Positions 1-11,790 are shown, numbered from the stretch's first letter. The stretch is DNA of 64,000 nt from Tipula vernalis (GCA_958295665.1 OY282558.1:115992838-116056837), one strand, 5' to 3'. Notes: generated from the sequence alone by a model not told the origin. Translations and numbers: made by a program.

Positions 1-1889
1 TGGTATTCGGTGAGGCCTGACAGCTTTGTCGAACACTCGAATCAATCAAAAACGATGCAGTGGCATCGAAATAATTATGAATCATTATTAAATTTGAACT
101 TTTATCAAAATATTTTTTCTGTACGTTCATTTAAATGCAAGCTCGTTTAATGCAATTTTCATCCAATTACGATGCACCCATTTGTATTTTTATGACTTAG
201 GACTTGTTTTAAAATCAGATACAATTTTACGCCATTTGTTCTAAGTGCGTATAAAAACCTTAAATGAGTGATCAGAAAAGAAAAATGTACATTGACCACC
301 TTATGGCCTAAACATCATTATTCTGCATAATCACTAATCACGATATACTCTAATAAACATTTTATATCAAAATTATGTTTTTTTATTATACCATCAAGAG
401 ACCTTTATTAAAACCACAATAAAAAAAACCACAGGAGCTACCTATATATTTGGCAAACACAATCATCCTACACAAAACCTAAATAACAATATAATCTAAC
501 CAACAAAAATAATTTGGAAAATTGCATTCACTGGCAAGATGATATCATTTAATTTTAGTTAACAGCCTATAAACCATCATTCTATCGTTCGTTCGTATAA
601 GCACAAAATTTAATTGAAAATATGTTTTAATATCCCCTAAGGGGTAGTCAAATTTTATATTATATATATACGTAAGAATAATTTTGGAACACCGCACATA
701 TAAAAATTTGTATAAACCCAGATGGCTATTTTGGAATAAAGTTAAAAGATTTGATTTTGAAATACTTTGTGAAGTTGCATACGCTGTAGTCCTATATATG
801 TACTCGTATGTATATAGTGTTGTAACGTTACGTGCGCCAGTCATTACTTAATTTTTAATTATATTTTATAGTATTTTGTTATCGATCATGTTGGATACAA
901 ATACTAGATATTCGCGTGACATGATTATTATTTATATTAATATGTGTACGTTTTGTTGTCTAATTTTGACGAGTCACTCAAACCAATCATAGCGTATATA
1001 CACAAATTCCGTTTATATTAAACAAATATCCATATATCCATCGAATTTAGATTTTTATCGAATACGCTTTTTGGGGGGGCCACACGAAAACTATATACAT
1101 TCCTATATGCACCTCAATTAAATTTTTTATGTTTATCGATCGATCGTTTCCGATTTGGGTAAAAGTGCGCCACAGTATGTAATTAAGCGGTTAAACAAAA
1201 TTTTTATTTATTTATTTTTTAATCCGAATCACCCAGAAGCCACGGTCGACAACCGGAAATATACTTTCCTAAATCATAAAAGAACAAAAAGAGGAAAAAA
1301 ATTGCGATTTATATGCCGACATACAATGTATAGTTGTTGTGTCGCCCAAATTGTAAAGATTTTTTTTTTTTTTAATGGTGTACACACATAAAATTGTCGT
1401 TTTGTTTTAGTGTCAAGTTGTTTAAAATTCTCACATGGTTTTTAATGATCATGATAATAATTATGTTGATTTTATTGTTGCGTGTTATGCGCTAAAACTA
1501 TAATATATTTCTAAAATAAATACGTAAATGTGCAACTCGTGGTTTAATTTAATTAGTTGTTTGTTTATTCATCAGCTAATGCTTAAAAATACAAGTATTT
1601 TACTTTTACTCTTAAAATATATAAATAGCTGATTTGGCCTCTATTTATCTGAAATGAATTGTGGTTCATTATTACACAACAAAAATATTGGTTAATAGAG
1701 GTTGGAAATCAAGTTCATACACATTCATTTACTATTACCAATTTGTCAAACAAACGTAAATCAAATGCGTTCAGTTGATAGTCGTGCCTTTAAATTCGCC
1801 AGTTTCAGCAATATTTTCCCCTTGTTCATACAGGATATACCTATGTATATATAGATGTTCATACAGAAATCCTCTTTCAAAACATATGG
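1..1889. other. AT-rich non-coding stretch, no feature recognised
   Basis: No ORF here has recognisable protein similarity, and the short open frames are those expected by chance in AT-rich DNA. It contains homopolymer runs and TATATGTA-type low-complexity sequence near 780-820. I see no RNA gene, LTR or terminal inverted repeat. It could be intron or intergenic DNA. Confidence 0.6.
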
Positions 1890-3804
1890 GACATTCTCTG
1901 TCAAATCGGCCACCCCTCTGCACATTTCATTTCTTGAGGAAAGTAAGCTTTTTTGGGCTCAAAGTTTTCGTTATGTCGTCCTTGGATTTTCAAAATGGCG
2001 GACCATATCTGCAATACAAGTCTCTTATTTTAATTAAAATTGTAATAGAAACGTAATTTTAACTCTGTTAAATTTACTCCAAATTGTTTTTGGAGTCATT
2101 GATTACAAATCTTGTATTAGTTTTTAAAATTCCAAGATGGCCGCCAAAATTAGCAAATCGACGTTCATATGTCATTAGAAACATGTCCTAGAAGATTTTC
2201 GGGGTCGCTGATCACGAATTTGAGGTCAGAATTTTAATATTTAAGGTAGTAGACGCCATATGGTGGATCGAATACGGCCGAAAAAAGACAATTTTTTCGG
2301 CGTTCATAGAAATCAATAAATACTGATCAAGTATTGCGGAATTTCGGGATCGGTGATCAATAATTTAGGGACAGAATTTGAAAATTCCAGAAGACCCGAT
2401 ACAATTTTCAACTTTGAAAATCAATAAAAACATGATATAGAGAGTTTTCGGAGTTGCCGATTACGAATCTGAGATCTGAATTTAAAAATTCTATCAATAA
2501 TGTACCAGATTCTCGATAAAATTATTATTAATGACCAAAGCTGAAATTACCTGAAATAATACAAAACAAGAATATTATATAGTTTAATTAAAGGACAAAT
2601 TCAATATTTACTTACGTGTTAATAATGTACATCAAATGGTCTAATCAGATCCAGCAGTTGACGTTGATCAGTAGAATAATTTTCAATCTGAAAATGAATA
2701 AGAAACTTATTAGTTTTAAACTCAAAGGACAATTTGTAAATTAACTTATCTGTATATTCACTTCACCTTAAACACGAATTGGAACCTTTGTTGTACGTTA
2801 TTATAGCCAAAAATTAGTTCAAATTAGTAATCTTAATTTAATTATTATTGTTATTACTTACCGTTTTGACAATTTGTTTATATCTGATGACAGTCGAACA
2901 AGTTCAGTGATTGTTGACCTTTCGGTATTTATCAATACATTTGGATGCGCACAGTAATTACAGATTTAAGTATACAATTATAGTACATATTGTGCTCAAA
3001 CACGTAAACATTTTTATAGTATAAATTAGTGATACTTGCCTTTCGTGCGCTGTTAAATTTTTTGCTTATCATAACTCTTTTACCAACCATTTTGTGAACA
3101 AGACCAATTTAATAATAATTAAATTTTATAACGATTTTGAACCAAAGTTTTTCTGATATATACCTTTTGTTATTGATTCAGTGAATAATACCCCATAATT
3201 TAATTAGAGCTTAACTGGAACCAAACCGAAGTTATCGCACCGCATGATCGATAATTTAACTTTGATTGTGGCACCAAATTATCCGATCAATTATTATTTT
3301 TAGAAGTTTTTTCAAAAAATGTCTAAAAATAACGTGTTTGTCAGAAATTTGATGCTTTTTGGGATGGAATTTTTAAATTATTAATGGCGACCATCTTGGG
3401 TCCGCCGTCTGGAATTTTCACATTCTGACCCTAAATAATTGTTCACCTTCGGACATGTTTCTAATAATCTTTATGAACGCCGATTTGCTAATTTTGGCGG
3501 CCATCATGGATCCGCCATCTTGAAATTTTAAAAACTATTACAAACTTTGTAATCAATAACTCCAAAAACACCTTGGAGTAAATTAACAGAGTTAAAATTA
3601 CGTTTTTATTACAATTTTAATTAAAATAAGAGATTATTTCGCAGATATCGTCTACCATTTTGAAAATCCAAGGACGTCATAAAAATGACTTACGGCATTA
3701 AAAAGTAGACATGTTAACAAAAATGTTGAGCCCAAAAAAGATTATTTTTCGCAAGAAATGAAATGTGCAGGCGGGGCGGGGCGGCCGATTTGACAGAGAA
3801 TGTC
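1890..3804. mobile_element. Non-autonomous element with ~380-bp imperfect terminal inverted repeats
   Basis: The left arm (about 1890-2270) is repeated in reverse complement at about 3385-3804. The outermost block, GACATTCTCTGTCAAATCGG, starts at 1890 and its complement ends at 3804. Further matching blocks run inward in the same order: a CATTTCATTTCTTG block, a TTTTTTGGGCTCAA block, a GACGTCCTTGGATTTTCAAA block, a long AATTTTAACTCTGTTAA block, an AAGATGGCCGCCAAAATTAGC block and an AAACATGTCC block. The right arm carries small insertions, so the arms are old or mismatched. About 1.1 kb of AT-rich core has no ORF. The arms suggest a foldback-type or long-TIR MITE. I cannot assign a superfamily and see no clear target duplication, partly because the right edge runs into a TA microsatellite. 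Confidence 0.7.
2060..2500. repeat. Degenerate tandem units inside the inverted-repeat element
   Basis: A unit of roughly 130 bp recurs about four times. Each copy has an 'atg...aga(g)ttttcgg(g)gtcgctgatcacgaatttgaggtcagaatttt' type core, seen near 2085-2130, 2190-2240, 2325-2380 and 2430-2490, often followed by an 'aaaattccaagatggcggcc' type block. The units are strongly diverged from each other. This suggests the arms of the surrounding element grew by tandem amplification. Confidence 0.5.
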
Positions 3805-3813
3805 ATACATATA

Positions 3814-3940
<127 letters not shown>

Positions 3941-3982
3941 AATTGTGTCTGTAATGATTGTAATAGCCTTTCTCAGGAGCCA

Positions 3983-4229
3983 GACATCGCAGGAAGCTGA
4001 AATTTTCACCATAGATTAGGATTTTAGCGGTTTGGTTTTTTGTGAAATTTGGACCCAATAGAATGGCTGTTTCCAAGACTTACCGGAATGGTTGTTTCCA
4101 AGATATAACGGCTTTCTGTTTCTTAGCAACGAAGCATCTTAGGAACTTCAGATTTTAACCATAGGTTTGTTTCGTTGCTATTTGGGTTTTTGTGAAATTT
4201 GGACCCCATAGATGGCGCTGTTTTCAAGA
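3983..4229. repeat. Two ~95-bp direct repeats
   Basis: The segments 3983-4078 and 4134-4229 are diverged direct copies, offset by about 151 bp. Both contain the block TTTTTGTGAAATTTGGACCC followed by an ATAGA.TGGC.CTGTTT.CAAGA block. A shorter partial third copy of the last block lies at 4080-4112. They immediately precede the Helitron leader and may be part of an older element. Confidence 0.6.
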
Positions 4230-4583
4230 AAGTAGGTGGTAATACCGCTATTTTTGACATTAGTTTAGTTTCATTACAGCACGCGCAAGAATACATCGTA
4301 GGACGCAAAATTAAAAATAAAATTTATAATTAATCGTAAAAAAACATTATTACATAGTGATTTTTATTAATTTACACAAAATAACTGTTAAAAACAAATT
4401 AATTAAAGTAAAATTACGATTAAAAATAAAATTTTACAAAAATAAAAGAGTACGCGAAAACATTGAACGCAGGACGCTTAAAAGTGCATACATTTTCAAT
4501 TATTGATTGTGTTAGCAACAACACGAAGTGACATTTAAAGATAATTCGATTGTATTGTAAAATTAAATCTTTCTTATATAAAA

Positions 4584-6158
4584 ATGCGACGTTCAAATAT
4601 TGGTCGCAATACGCGAAGAAACCAAGCGATTAGACGATATAGAGAAAATATTAATACTGACCAACAATTATCAGAATTAAAAACACAAAGGCAGCGAGCG
4701 CAACTTACAACGTGAAATTCAACAAGAAAATATCACTAAAATTCGAAGAGTTACTACTCGAAGAGCAAATAAAAATGTTCGAGCTGCGGCAAGAGAATCG
4801 AACGCTCAATACGAGCGGAACAGAAGAGCATTAGTAATTGCTTCATTTCATCGTATTGTCTTTTAATTATGAAGCAGGCATTGATTATTACGTCCATTCT
4901 AAAATTTTTATCGGTGAAATGGATAAAGAATGCAATTATTGTCATGCATTAAAATATAAAAATGAAACTCTTGGGATGTTGTTGCTCTTCAGGTAAGTTT
5001 TTTCGGACATTAACCAACAGTAAAGCACAAGTAAAACACTAACAGGTAAGTTACCATTGTAATTGTGGGGAAGCTTTTGAATCATGTGACATAGTTATTA
5101 AGCGTAGAGATAACGTCATTCAGAAAATTGAAGACACTCATCGCTCTTACGACGCATTGCAATACCCTTTCATTTTTTGGGAAGGTGATGATGGATATCA
5201 CATCAACATAAAACAAACAAATCCATCCACCGGCGCAGAACTGACCAAAAAAGTTAGTGCTATGAATTATTATGCTTATCGACTAATGATTAGATCTACT
5301 GAAGACAATCACATTCTAAAATGTAGATATTTATACCATCAGTATGTTGTCGATATGTATGCCAAAATCGAGAGTGAACGTTTATGATACATTCGTTTTA
5401 ATCAGTCAAAATTACGAAGAGACGAATAGATCCAGTTGCGTGATGCAATAAATGGAAATGTAGACAGAAGTATTAATGCCAATGACATCGGTAATACTGT
5501 TATTCTTCCTTCATCATACATTGGCAGTTCGCGTCATATGCAAGAGTATATTCAAGACGATATGACTTTCGTTCATCATTACGGAACACCCGATTTATTT
5601 ATAACATTCACATGCAATCCAAAATGGAGCGATGTTGTAAAATTATTTAAGCATGGTTAACGCAATCGCATGATCGACATGATTATATGGGATAAAAAAA
5701 AATGGGAACTTCGAAAACGAGGTACACCTGTCGATGGACATCCTGGCATTTTTAAGTCAAATGTTTTAGGCAGAATTTACACCATTCATCCAAATCAAAA
5801 AGAATGTTTCTATTTACGTTTATTATTAATTAATGTTCGAGGACCTACATCATTTAATAATTTAAAAACAGTTAATGGACACCAACATGAAACATTTCAC
5901 GCAGCATGTTTGGCTTTGAATTTATTAGAAGCAGATTTACATTGGGATTCCACCTTAAACGATGCAGTCATTACCTCATCTCCAAATCAAATACGCCAAT
6001 TATTCGCCATTATCATTACAATTTGCAGTCCTTCCAATCCAAATGAACTATGGGAAAAATTCAAAAATGCAATGACTGACGATGCTCTTCACACATATCG
6101 CAGTATTCACAACGACAACATAATTGATTTCTTACCAATCATGTTCAATGACTGTTAA
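4584..6158 (+). pseudogene. Helitron Rep-domain remnant
   Basis: The ATG at 4584 opens a basic, Arg-rich N-terminus (MRRSNIGRNTRR) typical of Helitron proteins, which ends at a TGA near 4713. Another frame then continues through an 'NYEAGIDYY' region to the zinc motif CNYCHALKYKNE (about 4930-4970). From 5157 the frame gives 'QYPFIFWEGDDGYH', and 5436-5660 ends in PDLFITFTCNPKWSDV, the conserved segment preceding the HUH motif. At 5670-6158 the protein resumes far downstream (RKRGTPVDGHPGIF, then ECFYLRLLLINVRGPTSF). The HUH histidines and the tyrosines needed for nicking are absent, so this copy cannot encode an active Rep. Confidence 0.85.
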
Positions 6159-6319
6159 ATTTGACTTGAGGATATTTGGCTGACTATTTCAAATCAAAAT
6201 CTTCAAACTTTATGATTGCCATCACCTTCAAGATTAGCAAATGATCTAATTAATTATGATCTTTCACGAGAACAATCACGCCTGATTTACTTGAATTTGT
6301 TCAAATTAATAAGCCAAAA

Positions 6320-6795
6320 TTGATAGATGAACAAAAAATTATTAACGACAGAATTTTACGTGCAGTTCAAGCCCAAACTGGGGGCTTCTTTTTTTTTTTG
6401 GATGCTCCAGGCGGAACTGGAAAAACTTCCATGATTTCACTTTTATTAGCAGAAATTCGTTCCCAACGTAACATTGCATTAGCCGTTACTTCGTCAGGAA
6501 TTGCTGCAACTTTATTAGATGGAGGGAGAACAGCGCATTCAGCATTTAAACTGCCATTAAATATTTAAACTAATGAAAACGCAACATGTGATATAAAAAA
6601 AATTCAAACATGGCCAAAGTACTGCAAAAATGTCACATTATAATTTGGGACGAATGCACAATGGCTCATAAACATTCATTGGAGGCATTGGATCGAACTT
6701 TAAAAGATTTCAAGAACAACACAAATATTTTTGGTGGAACCATAATTTTACTTTCTGAGGATTTCAGACAAACACTACCCGTTATACCAATGAAA
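6320..6795 (+). pseudogene. Helitron PIF1-like helicase remnant
   Basis: The first piece (6320-6568) has the Walker A segment LDAPGGTGKTSMISLLLAEI, followed by ALAVTSSGIAATLLDGGRTA. After a frame break, 6610-6795 carries the Walker B-like IIWDECTMAHK and the motif III region LLSEDFRQTLPVIP, where the family usually has LLSGDFRQ. The remaining helicase motifs (IV-VI) are absent. A poly-T run near 6389-6398 may have added residues. It is the C-terminal half of the same RepHel polyprotein as the Rep remnant upstream. Confidence 0.88.
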
Positions 6796-6849
6796 TTAAC
6801 CACAACTATGCGTGTACTTATCCCTACCGTCTTAATTTACTAACTTAAA

Positions 6850-7690
6850 TTAATCAATGGCTTTTTCCCATTGGCGTTCCATAGTGTCTGGTAAATTGAA
6901 GTAAACCACATCTTTGTAGTGGATTTTAGATCAGAACAATGCTGTTTAAGCTGACAATCACACCAGCTCAAAAGGTTTGGTTCTTTTAAGTCTGCGTACT
7001 AAATTCGTGTTGCTTAGGTGGTGAGTTGCCTCAATGTTCACATGTTGGCGGAGCCCTTTTTCATGTCTTCGCGCTTTTTCCTGGATTTCATTTAAGATGA
7101 GGTTTACTTTAAAGTCTATATGGAGCTCATTGTTCCTGTAATATTCTGAAATCATTGGTTGATATTTACGTTGCTCTGTTTGGTACAACCCCAAAGCAGA
7201 ATACCATGTATGTTGATAAAGAAGAGTTCCTTCACATCAGCCAACACAATTTTCTGTATTTAAGTCTTAATTCTTCCCTTTTCTTGTTGACGTGTGCTTT
7301 CCATCGCAGTTCATCTAGGTATTTGCGGTATTATTTCCCGATTTATAGCAATCGGAATATGTTCAAATCGTCTGTTTGTAAAGTTAATGTAAACTGATTT
7401 AGTTTTATTCTCCATCTTTTTGTCCATTTGTTCAGTTATTATCTAGGCTTCCAACGTTTGGTTTTCATGTGGCAGGAATATTTTTTCAAGCTGTTCAGCA
7501 AATTTTCGAGCTTTGTCTTCATTATTTCTAGCCCATTTCTCATCTACTATTCTTATTGGAGGATTCTGCATTATTGATATTTTAATTCTTTCTTTTAATA
7601 ATTTCAATTCTTTGTTCTCCCTTCTTAATTGTTGAGTGAAATTGTTCAAATGAGTTTTATCTTGGGGACCCTTGTTTGTTGCCTTACTCT
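6850..7690 (-). mobile_element. Jockey-clade LINE, internally deleted
   Basis: The minus strand contains the linker between endonuclease and reverse transcriptase, then the segment after the RT palm, then the ORF2 C-terminus. The RT catalytic core is missing at about 7440. The 3' end, just after the ORF2 stop, lies toward 6850 with no obvious poly(A). Families of this clade end in a basic segment like the one here. Confidence 0.75.
6958..7649 (-). pseudogene. Jockey-like ORF2 fragments
   Basis: Reading on the minus strand, 7649-7443 gives a linker with NPPIRIVDEKWARNNEDKAR followed by a KFAEQLEKIFLPHE segment. This matches the 'pirr.dgtwa.sd.ekA..FAehL...F.p' region before the RT of Jockey-type elements. 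Downstream, 7420-7200 yields broken frames with YINFTNRR and an RWKAHVNKKREEL-like segment found after the RT palm. Then 7194-6958 gives EIQEKARRHEKGLRQHVNIE and ends in RRLKRTKPFELV before the stop. The FADD-containing palm and the endonuclease are absent. Confidence 0.75.
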
Positions 7691-7853
7691 TTTCGCTCTT
7701 ATTTTTTCTGCTCAGATTTCCCTAATTTCCTTAGGGTAGTTGTTTCCCTTAGGTTTCTCTTTAATTTCAAGGGTTTCAACACCATAATGAATATTACAAA
7801 TACGTGGTCTAATATGGTAATACAAAATTATGTGGAAATTGGATTCTAAAAGA

Positions 7854-7901
7854 TTAGGTTATGTTATAACGTAACCTATTAGGTTATGTTATAACGTAAC
7901 C
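7854..7901. repeat. Tandem near-palindromic 25-bp unit
   Basis: TTAGGTTATGTTATAACGTA followed by ACC(TA) occurs twice in direct tandem (7854-7878 and 7879-7901). Each unit is itself almost a perfect palindrome around TTATAA. This belongs to the same TAACGTTA-rich patch that continues at 8130-8240. Confidence 0.8.
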
Positions 7902-7988
7902 GTAACAGATATAACTTTATAAAATTTTGATATAACCAAATAAAATAACCTTAAAAAAAATGTTTTTGTTCATGGTAGCATTATTTAA

Positions 7989-8093
7989 CACTAGAACTAT
8001 TGATCCGTCAAAATGACCGATTGTACATTTATTGAATTCACTCTTTTCCCTCATTCTTGAATGAGTCATTTTGACGGGTTGGTAGTTCTAGTG
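7989..8093. mobile_element. 105-bp piggyBac-type MITE with TTAA target duplication
   Basis: The ends are CACTAGAACTA (7989-7999) and its exact complement TAGTTCTAGTG (8083-8093), flanked on both sides by TTAA (7985-7988 and 8094-8097). TTAA duplication is the hallmark of the piggyBac superfamily. A second inner inverted pair, CCGTCAAAATGAC (8005-8017) and GTCATTTTGACGG (8065-8077), makes most of the element able to fold into a hairpin. There is no coding capacity. Confidence 0.85.
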
Positions 8094-8129
8094 TTAAAAC
8101 CTTACTAAAGCAAAAGTTAATAATTTATT

Positions 8130-8240
8130 TAACTTTAGATAACGTTATTTGTTCTATAACGTTAAAAACATTAACTAATGCTAGATAACGTTATGTAACA
8201 TAACGTTTCACATAATTTAAGGTTAAATAACGTAATAATG
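8130..8240. repeat. Cluster of AACGTTAT palindromic motifs
   Basis: TAACGTTA or ATAACGTT motifs recur about every 20-50 bp, for example GATAACGTTAT near 8138 and 8182, CTATAACGTTAAA near 8155, and further diverged copies up to 8240. The whole patch is AT-rich and palindromic. Possibly the remains of a small MITE or a satellite; no function can be assigned. Confidence 0.5.
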
Positions 8241-8414
8241 TAATCAATAAATAATTTGGGAATTTTTTCCAATAACGTAACGAAATCTTAAGGTTTTCCG
8301 ATCCCTGGTTTGAATAGTATACTATTGCTTACCTTTGTGCATAATTTTGTTATTCTTGTGCAAGGTGTTCAGAAAACAGAGGTAATATATTCCCGTGTCT
8401 CATTTTCGTCTTTC

Positions 8415-9108
8415 TTTGCGCATCACGTCACGTGTAGAAGTCAAAAAAACATAGTTTTATATGGAGTTTGGCGGTTTTTTGATTAATTTTAAATAAATCA
8501 AGAATAATCGTAATTTTGTTTTTTACAATTGATAATGATAGTTTACCGAGACCCTTTTATGGTCCAATTATTTGAGACCATAAAACTATAAATTAAAATT
8601 AAATCTCTGGCTTATTTCATTTATTGCCTTATGGTTTTCGCTACAACTAAATCAAAACACCCATTCACTGTTTAGTGTTCTATATGTGTTCTTATCAGAA
8701 GTACAATTGATAGTTTTGTTGCAATAGGAATTATTCAAATTTAGTATATTTAAAATCGAACACTCCCAAATTTTTGAATTAAATAATTAAAATCTAAACG
8801 TTCTCTGCATTTAACAAAAAAAATTCTACTCATAAATCCCGAAATTTTTTAAGCAATGTGCTGAAACAGTCTGCTCTAGACACGAATATTAAATGCCTCT
8901 TTTCGCGATTTAATTCCAAAAGTATTGCAGTATATAACTAAAATAAAAATTGAAATGTTTAATTTTAACATAAAGTCGAAAAACAATTAATGGCAAGAAT
9001 AAAAAAAAAATTCATTTATTTTCCATTTATTTAAAAAATTAATAAAAATATTTCGAAACTCCATATAAATATCAGTATTTTTGACAACACGTGACGTCAA
9101 ATTGCGAA
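8415..9108. mobile_element. ~0.7-kb non-autonomous TIR element
   Basis: The left arm 8415-8469 reads TTTGCGCATCACGTCACGTG and continues to TATATGGAGTTT. The right arm 9056-9108 is its reverse complement with a few mismatches and small indels (AAACTCCATATA... through CACGTGACGTCAA...GCGAAA). The interior is AT-rich with no ORF. The outer edges are not sharp and I found no convincing target duplication. The core TGACGTCA/CACGTG motifs inside each arm are palindromes. Confidence 0.7.
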
Positions 9109-10950
9109 AAAAGGATAGCAACAGCATGCGCATTAATGTCACGCACACCAGTCACCAATCGCTTATTTTGATTTGGGTGTAGTGTGAAAGAAGAGAAGAG
9201 AAGATGTTTATTGTACTATTGCCATTTCGTTATTCTAGAATGTTCTTCGATGAGCATATTTATGTTTTATTACTATCTGGATTGGTGTGTGTGCGTGATT
9301 ATGCGATGCGAGAGTGACGTGAGTCGAAGTTTTTAAATGTAAAAAAATAAAGAGGAATGAAAAAGTCAGTGAATTTTGAATCTCGGTGGATACAGTCAAG
9401 TTTGGGAGTTATATTTTTTCTGTATAATTTAAACTTAAAACAAAAGAAAAGTTTTGTTTATAAATTATTGAGTCTAGTTTGGAGTTGATCCTTAGTGGTC
9501 GAGTTATAATTTTTTTTTGTTAATCTCAAAGCAAAATAAAAGTGTTTTTGGTTTTAATTCTTGAGTGGAAAATAAAATTTTTTACTGTGTGCATCAAGAA
9601 AAACCCTCTAGTTATACATAATTAAAAGAGAACGAATGTCTACAAATGCTTAAGTACGACAAGATATTTCATTGTTGGGAAAAAAGTTTTGTAAATAAAA
9701 ATAAATAAAATCACCAGACAGTAATCAGTGAAATTAACAGTTTTATTTTTTGATTTTGGGTGGCTCTTGTTGTAATTTTTTTTCCTCTACTCATTGTTTG
9801 CGAATTAGTGAATGTATCGTTAAAAGTACATAAAAACAAAAACAAGAAACAATATAGTATTGCTTGCAAGTGTCATGATACTGATTCACTGTATATGAGA
9901 GCAGTGCAACTTTTAAACGGGTATAGCGGTTTTGCCGTGTGTTGTTTTTATTTCGGTACCCTGAGTGAATTGTTAGTTGGAGATTTATAGAGGTAGCCCT
10001 GTCAACCAAACGGTGCGTGGAACCTGCGTCGCTGAGCTATTCCAGAGAATATTAGATCGGACAGGTCTGAAATAAAAAAAAGGTACCGTGTGAAAATTAA
10101 AACGAAAACGATTAAGAAATTTTCTTTGGTTGTCATTTTGTAGAATTTATTTTGTTTTTTTTATAATTACCGTAAAGTCTGTTTGATTCTAGAATTTTCT
10201 TTGATGGGCATCATTTTTAGGTTCCGTTAATTTTTTTGTAAGCCGACCTTGACTGTCGCGTTTCCGTGTTTTCGCTTATTATATTTATATTTATTTTATT
10301 ATATAACGATCTATTTCAGCTTTCGCATTTGGCATAATCATGCGCACTTTATCTTGATCTATCCGTTATATTGAAATTTTTCTTTAGTTTACAGATTTTT
10401 GTATTTATTTACCGTTATTGATTCTCACGTGGATAGTTGCAATAGTGCATTAAATTTTCATTTTTTTTTAAATCATCCAATATGGTTACGTTATTAATTT
10501 CACAGATGTACGGTTACAGTTTAATTATCGTTTCGGGTTTCTTACGTATTGGTTGAGTTGTCATTTCATTGGTTGAGTGGGGTCGCCGAGTAGACAGGCG
10601 GCTGATAAGGTGGCCTTCTCTGCAGATTGGTCGGACATCAAGCGGGGTGGTGCTGTTAACGACTGCACCCAATTTACTATTCGATTTAGCTTTTGGAGAT
10701 GTGGGAGATAATGTTTTGTTTCTTTCTTTTGTTTCTTTTAATAATTCTTTCATCATGCGATTATTCAAGCATGGAGTCATATCTGGAAACCCCCACGACA
10801 CATCGAGATCTTTAGCCAGCTACTGGAACGCACCAGACCTCTGATTCCGTATCTGTTAACGAAATCTTCTTATTTCTTTACAACGTTATACTTAGTTCTC
10901 TGAATGATTTTATTAAATAAAAATGTAACAACAGAAGCCAAACCGTCCAG
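9109..10950. other. Unassigned stretch, possible leader or UTR-like sequence
   Basis: This region is slightly less AT-rich than its surroundings but has no ORF of recognised family. The frames at 9760-9990 (plus) and 10514-10801 (minus) show no motif I know. A short direct repeat, TTCTAGAAT(G/T)TTCTT.GATG.GCAT, occurs near 9233 and 10190. It could include the missing 3' LTR of the neighbouring Gypsy element or a host untranslated exon. The sequence alone decides neither. Confidence 0.3.
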
Positions 10951-11219
10951 CGCAGCTCTGAAACAAGATGTGTGGAATTTGAAATAAGGCTACTTCTATT
11001 AAACGGAACACGTCATTGAAATTACTATCATTAACAACTTATTATTCTAAATGGTCCATTTTTAATTGCATCTAATTTATTTTAATTCATACTTCTCAGC
11101 AATAATAATTCATTGACCTTAAAATCTTATCCAATAGTAATTTCCTTCACTGTTTTTCTTTTAACAATAAGTTATGTGCGCGCGAATGTGCTAATGTTAA
11201 ACGATGTTTAAATTCTTTG

Positions 11220-11790
11220 CAATGGTCATCCATATTATACAGCTTGAAAAATATCTGATGGGAAATTAACTTTTTTTCCAAATACTAACTCAAATGGTGT
11301 ATATCCAAGCACGCTGTGTGGTATGGTATTAAAACAAAATTCGTAGTATTTGATATAGTCATCCCAATGTAAGCTCAATATTTACAAATGATCTTTAAAA
11401 CTCATTTAGATTCCTATGATTTCTTTCTAATCCTCCTATAGTTTGTGGATGATACGGTGTTGAATGTTTATGTTCAATTTTCAAAATTTTCAAATTTTCC
11501 GTAGTGCACCAAACACCATTTACTTAATTCGTCTTGAATAGTTAATACGTAACGATTACCTTGATTTGACATAATTAATGGTCCAACTCTATCAATATAT
11601 ATTATGTCAAAGCTACTGCATGGAGTATCTGTAATCTGTTGTAATTCCTTAAGATAATTTTGGTACTTATTTAATTTACATGTTTTGCAATTTGAAACCA
11701 AATTCTGAATTTTTCGTTTTAATTTAGGATAAATATATTTCTCGCTCAGTTTATGATAAAGTCTTGTAACTCCTGCATGTCCTCATTCAT
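11220..11790 (-). pseudogene. Gypsy integrase remnant
   Basis: The HHCC zinc region is visible near 11790-11680 (HAGVTRLYHKLSEKYIYPKL, then CKTCKLNK). The 75-residue open piece 11701-11474 follows with FDIIYIDRVGPLIMSNQGNR, containing the first catalytic Asp in the position of 'D.vGPl'. After a frame break near 11470, STPYHPQTIGGLERNHRN carries the catalytic Glu region. The chain then runs on to a PFELVFGKK-like segment near 11280. The middle of the catalytic core, with the second Asp, is not intact. Confidence 0.8.

Larger units (their letters stand above)
4584..6795 (+). mobile_element. Helitron, internally deleted and frameshifted
   Basis: Fragments of one RepHel protein occur in order on the plus strand: the N-terminus, the zinc-finger region, the start of the Rep domain, the region between Rep and helicase, and the first half of a PIF1-type helicase. 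The HUH nuclease centre between about 5660 and 5670 is missing, and the helicase stops after motif III near 6795. Multiple frameshifts separate the pieces. I could not fix the 5' TC end or the 3' hairpin/CTRR end; the 3' end is probably lost where the Jockey element starts. The 4245-4583 stretch upstream is AT-rich and may be its leader. Confidence 0.85.

Noticed and set aside
1775..2056. 93-codon plus-strand ORF
   Set aside because: It lies across the left arm of the inverted-repeat element and has no family similarity.
9109..10950. LTR or first host exon
   Set aside because: No TG...CA pair, no second copy and no splice or promoter context could be confirmed. It is left as unassigned.
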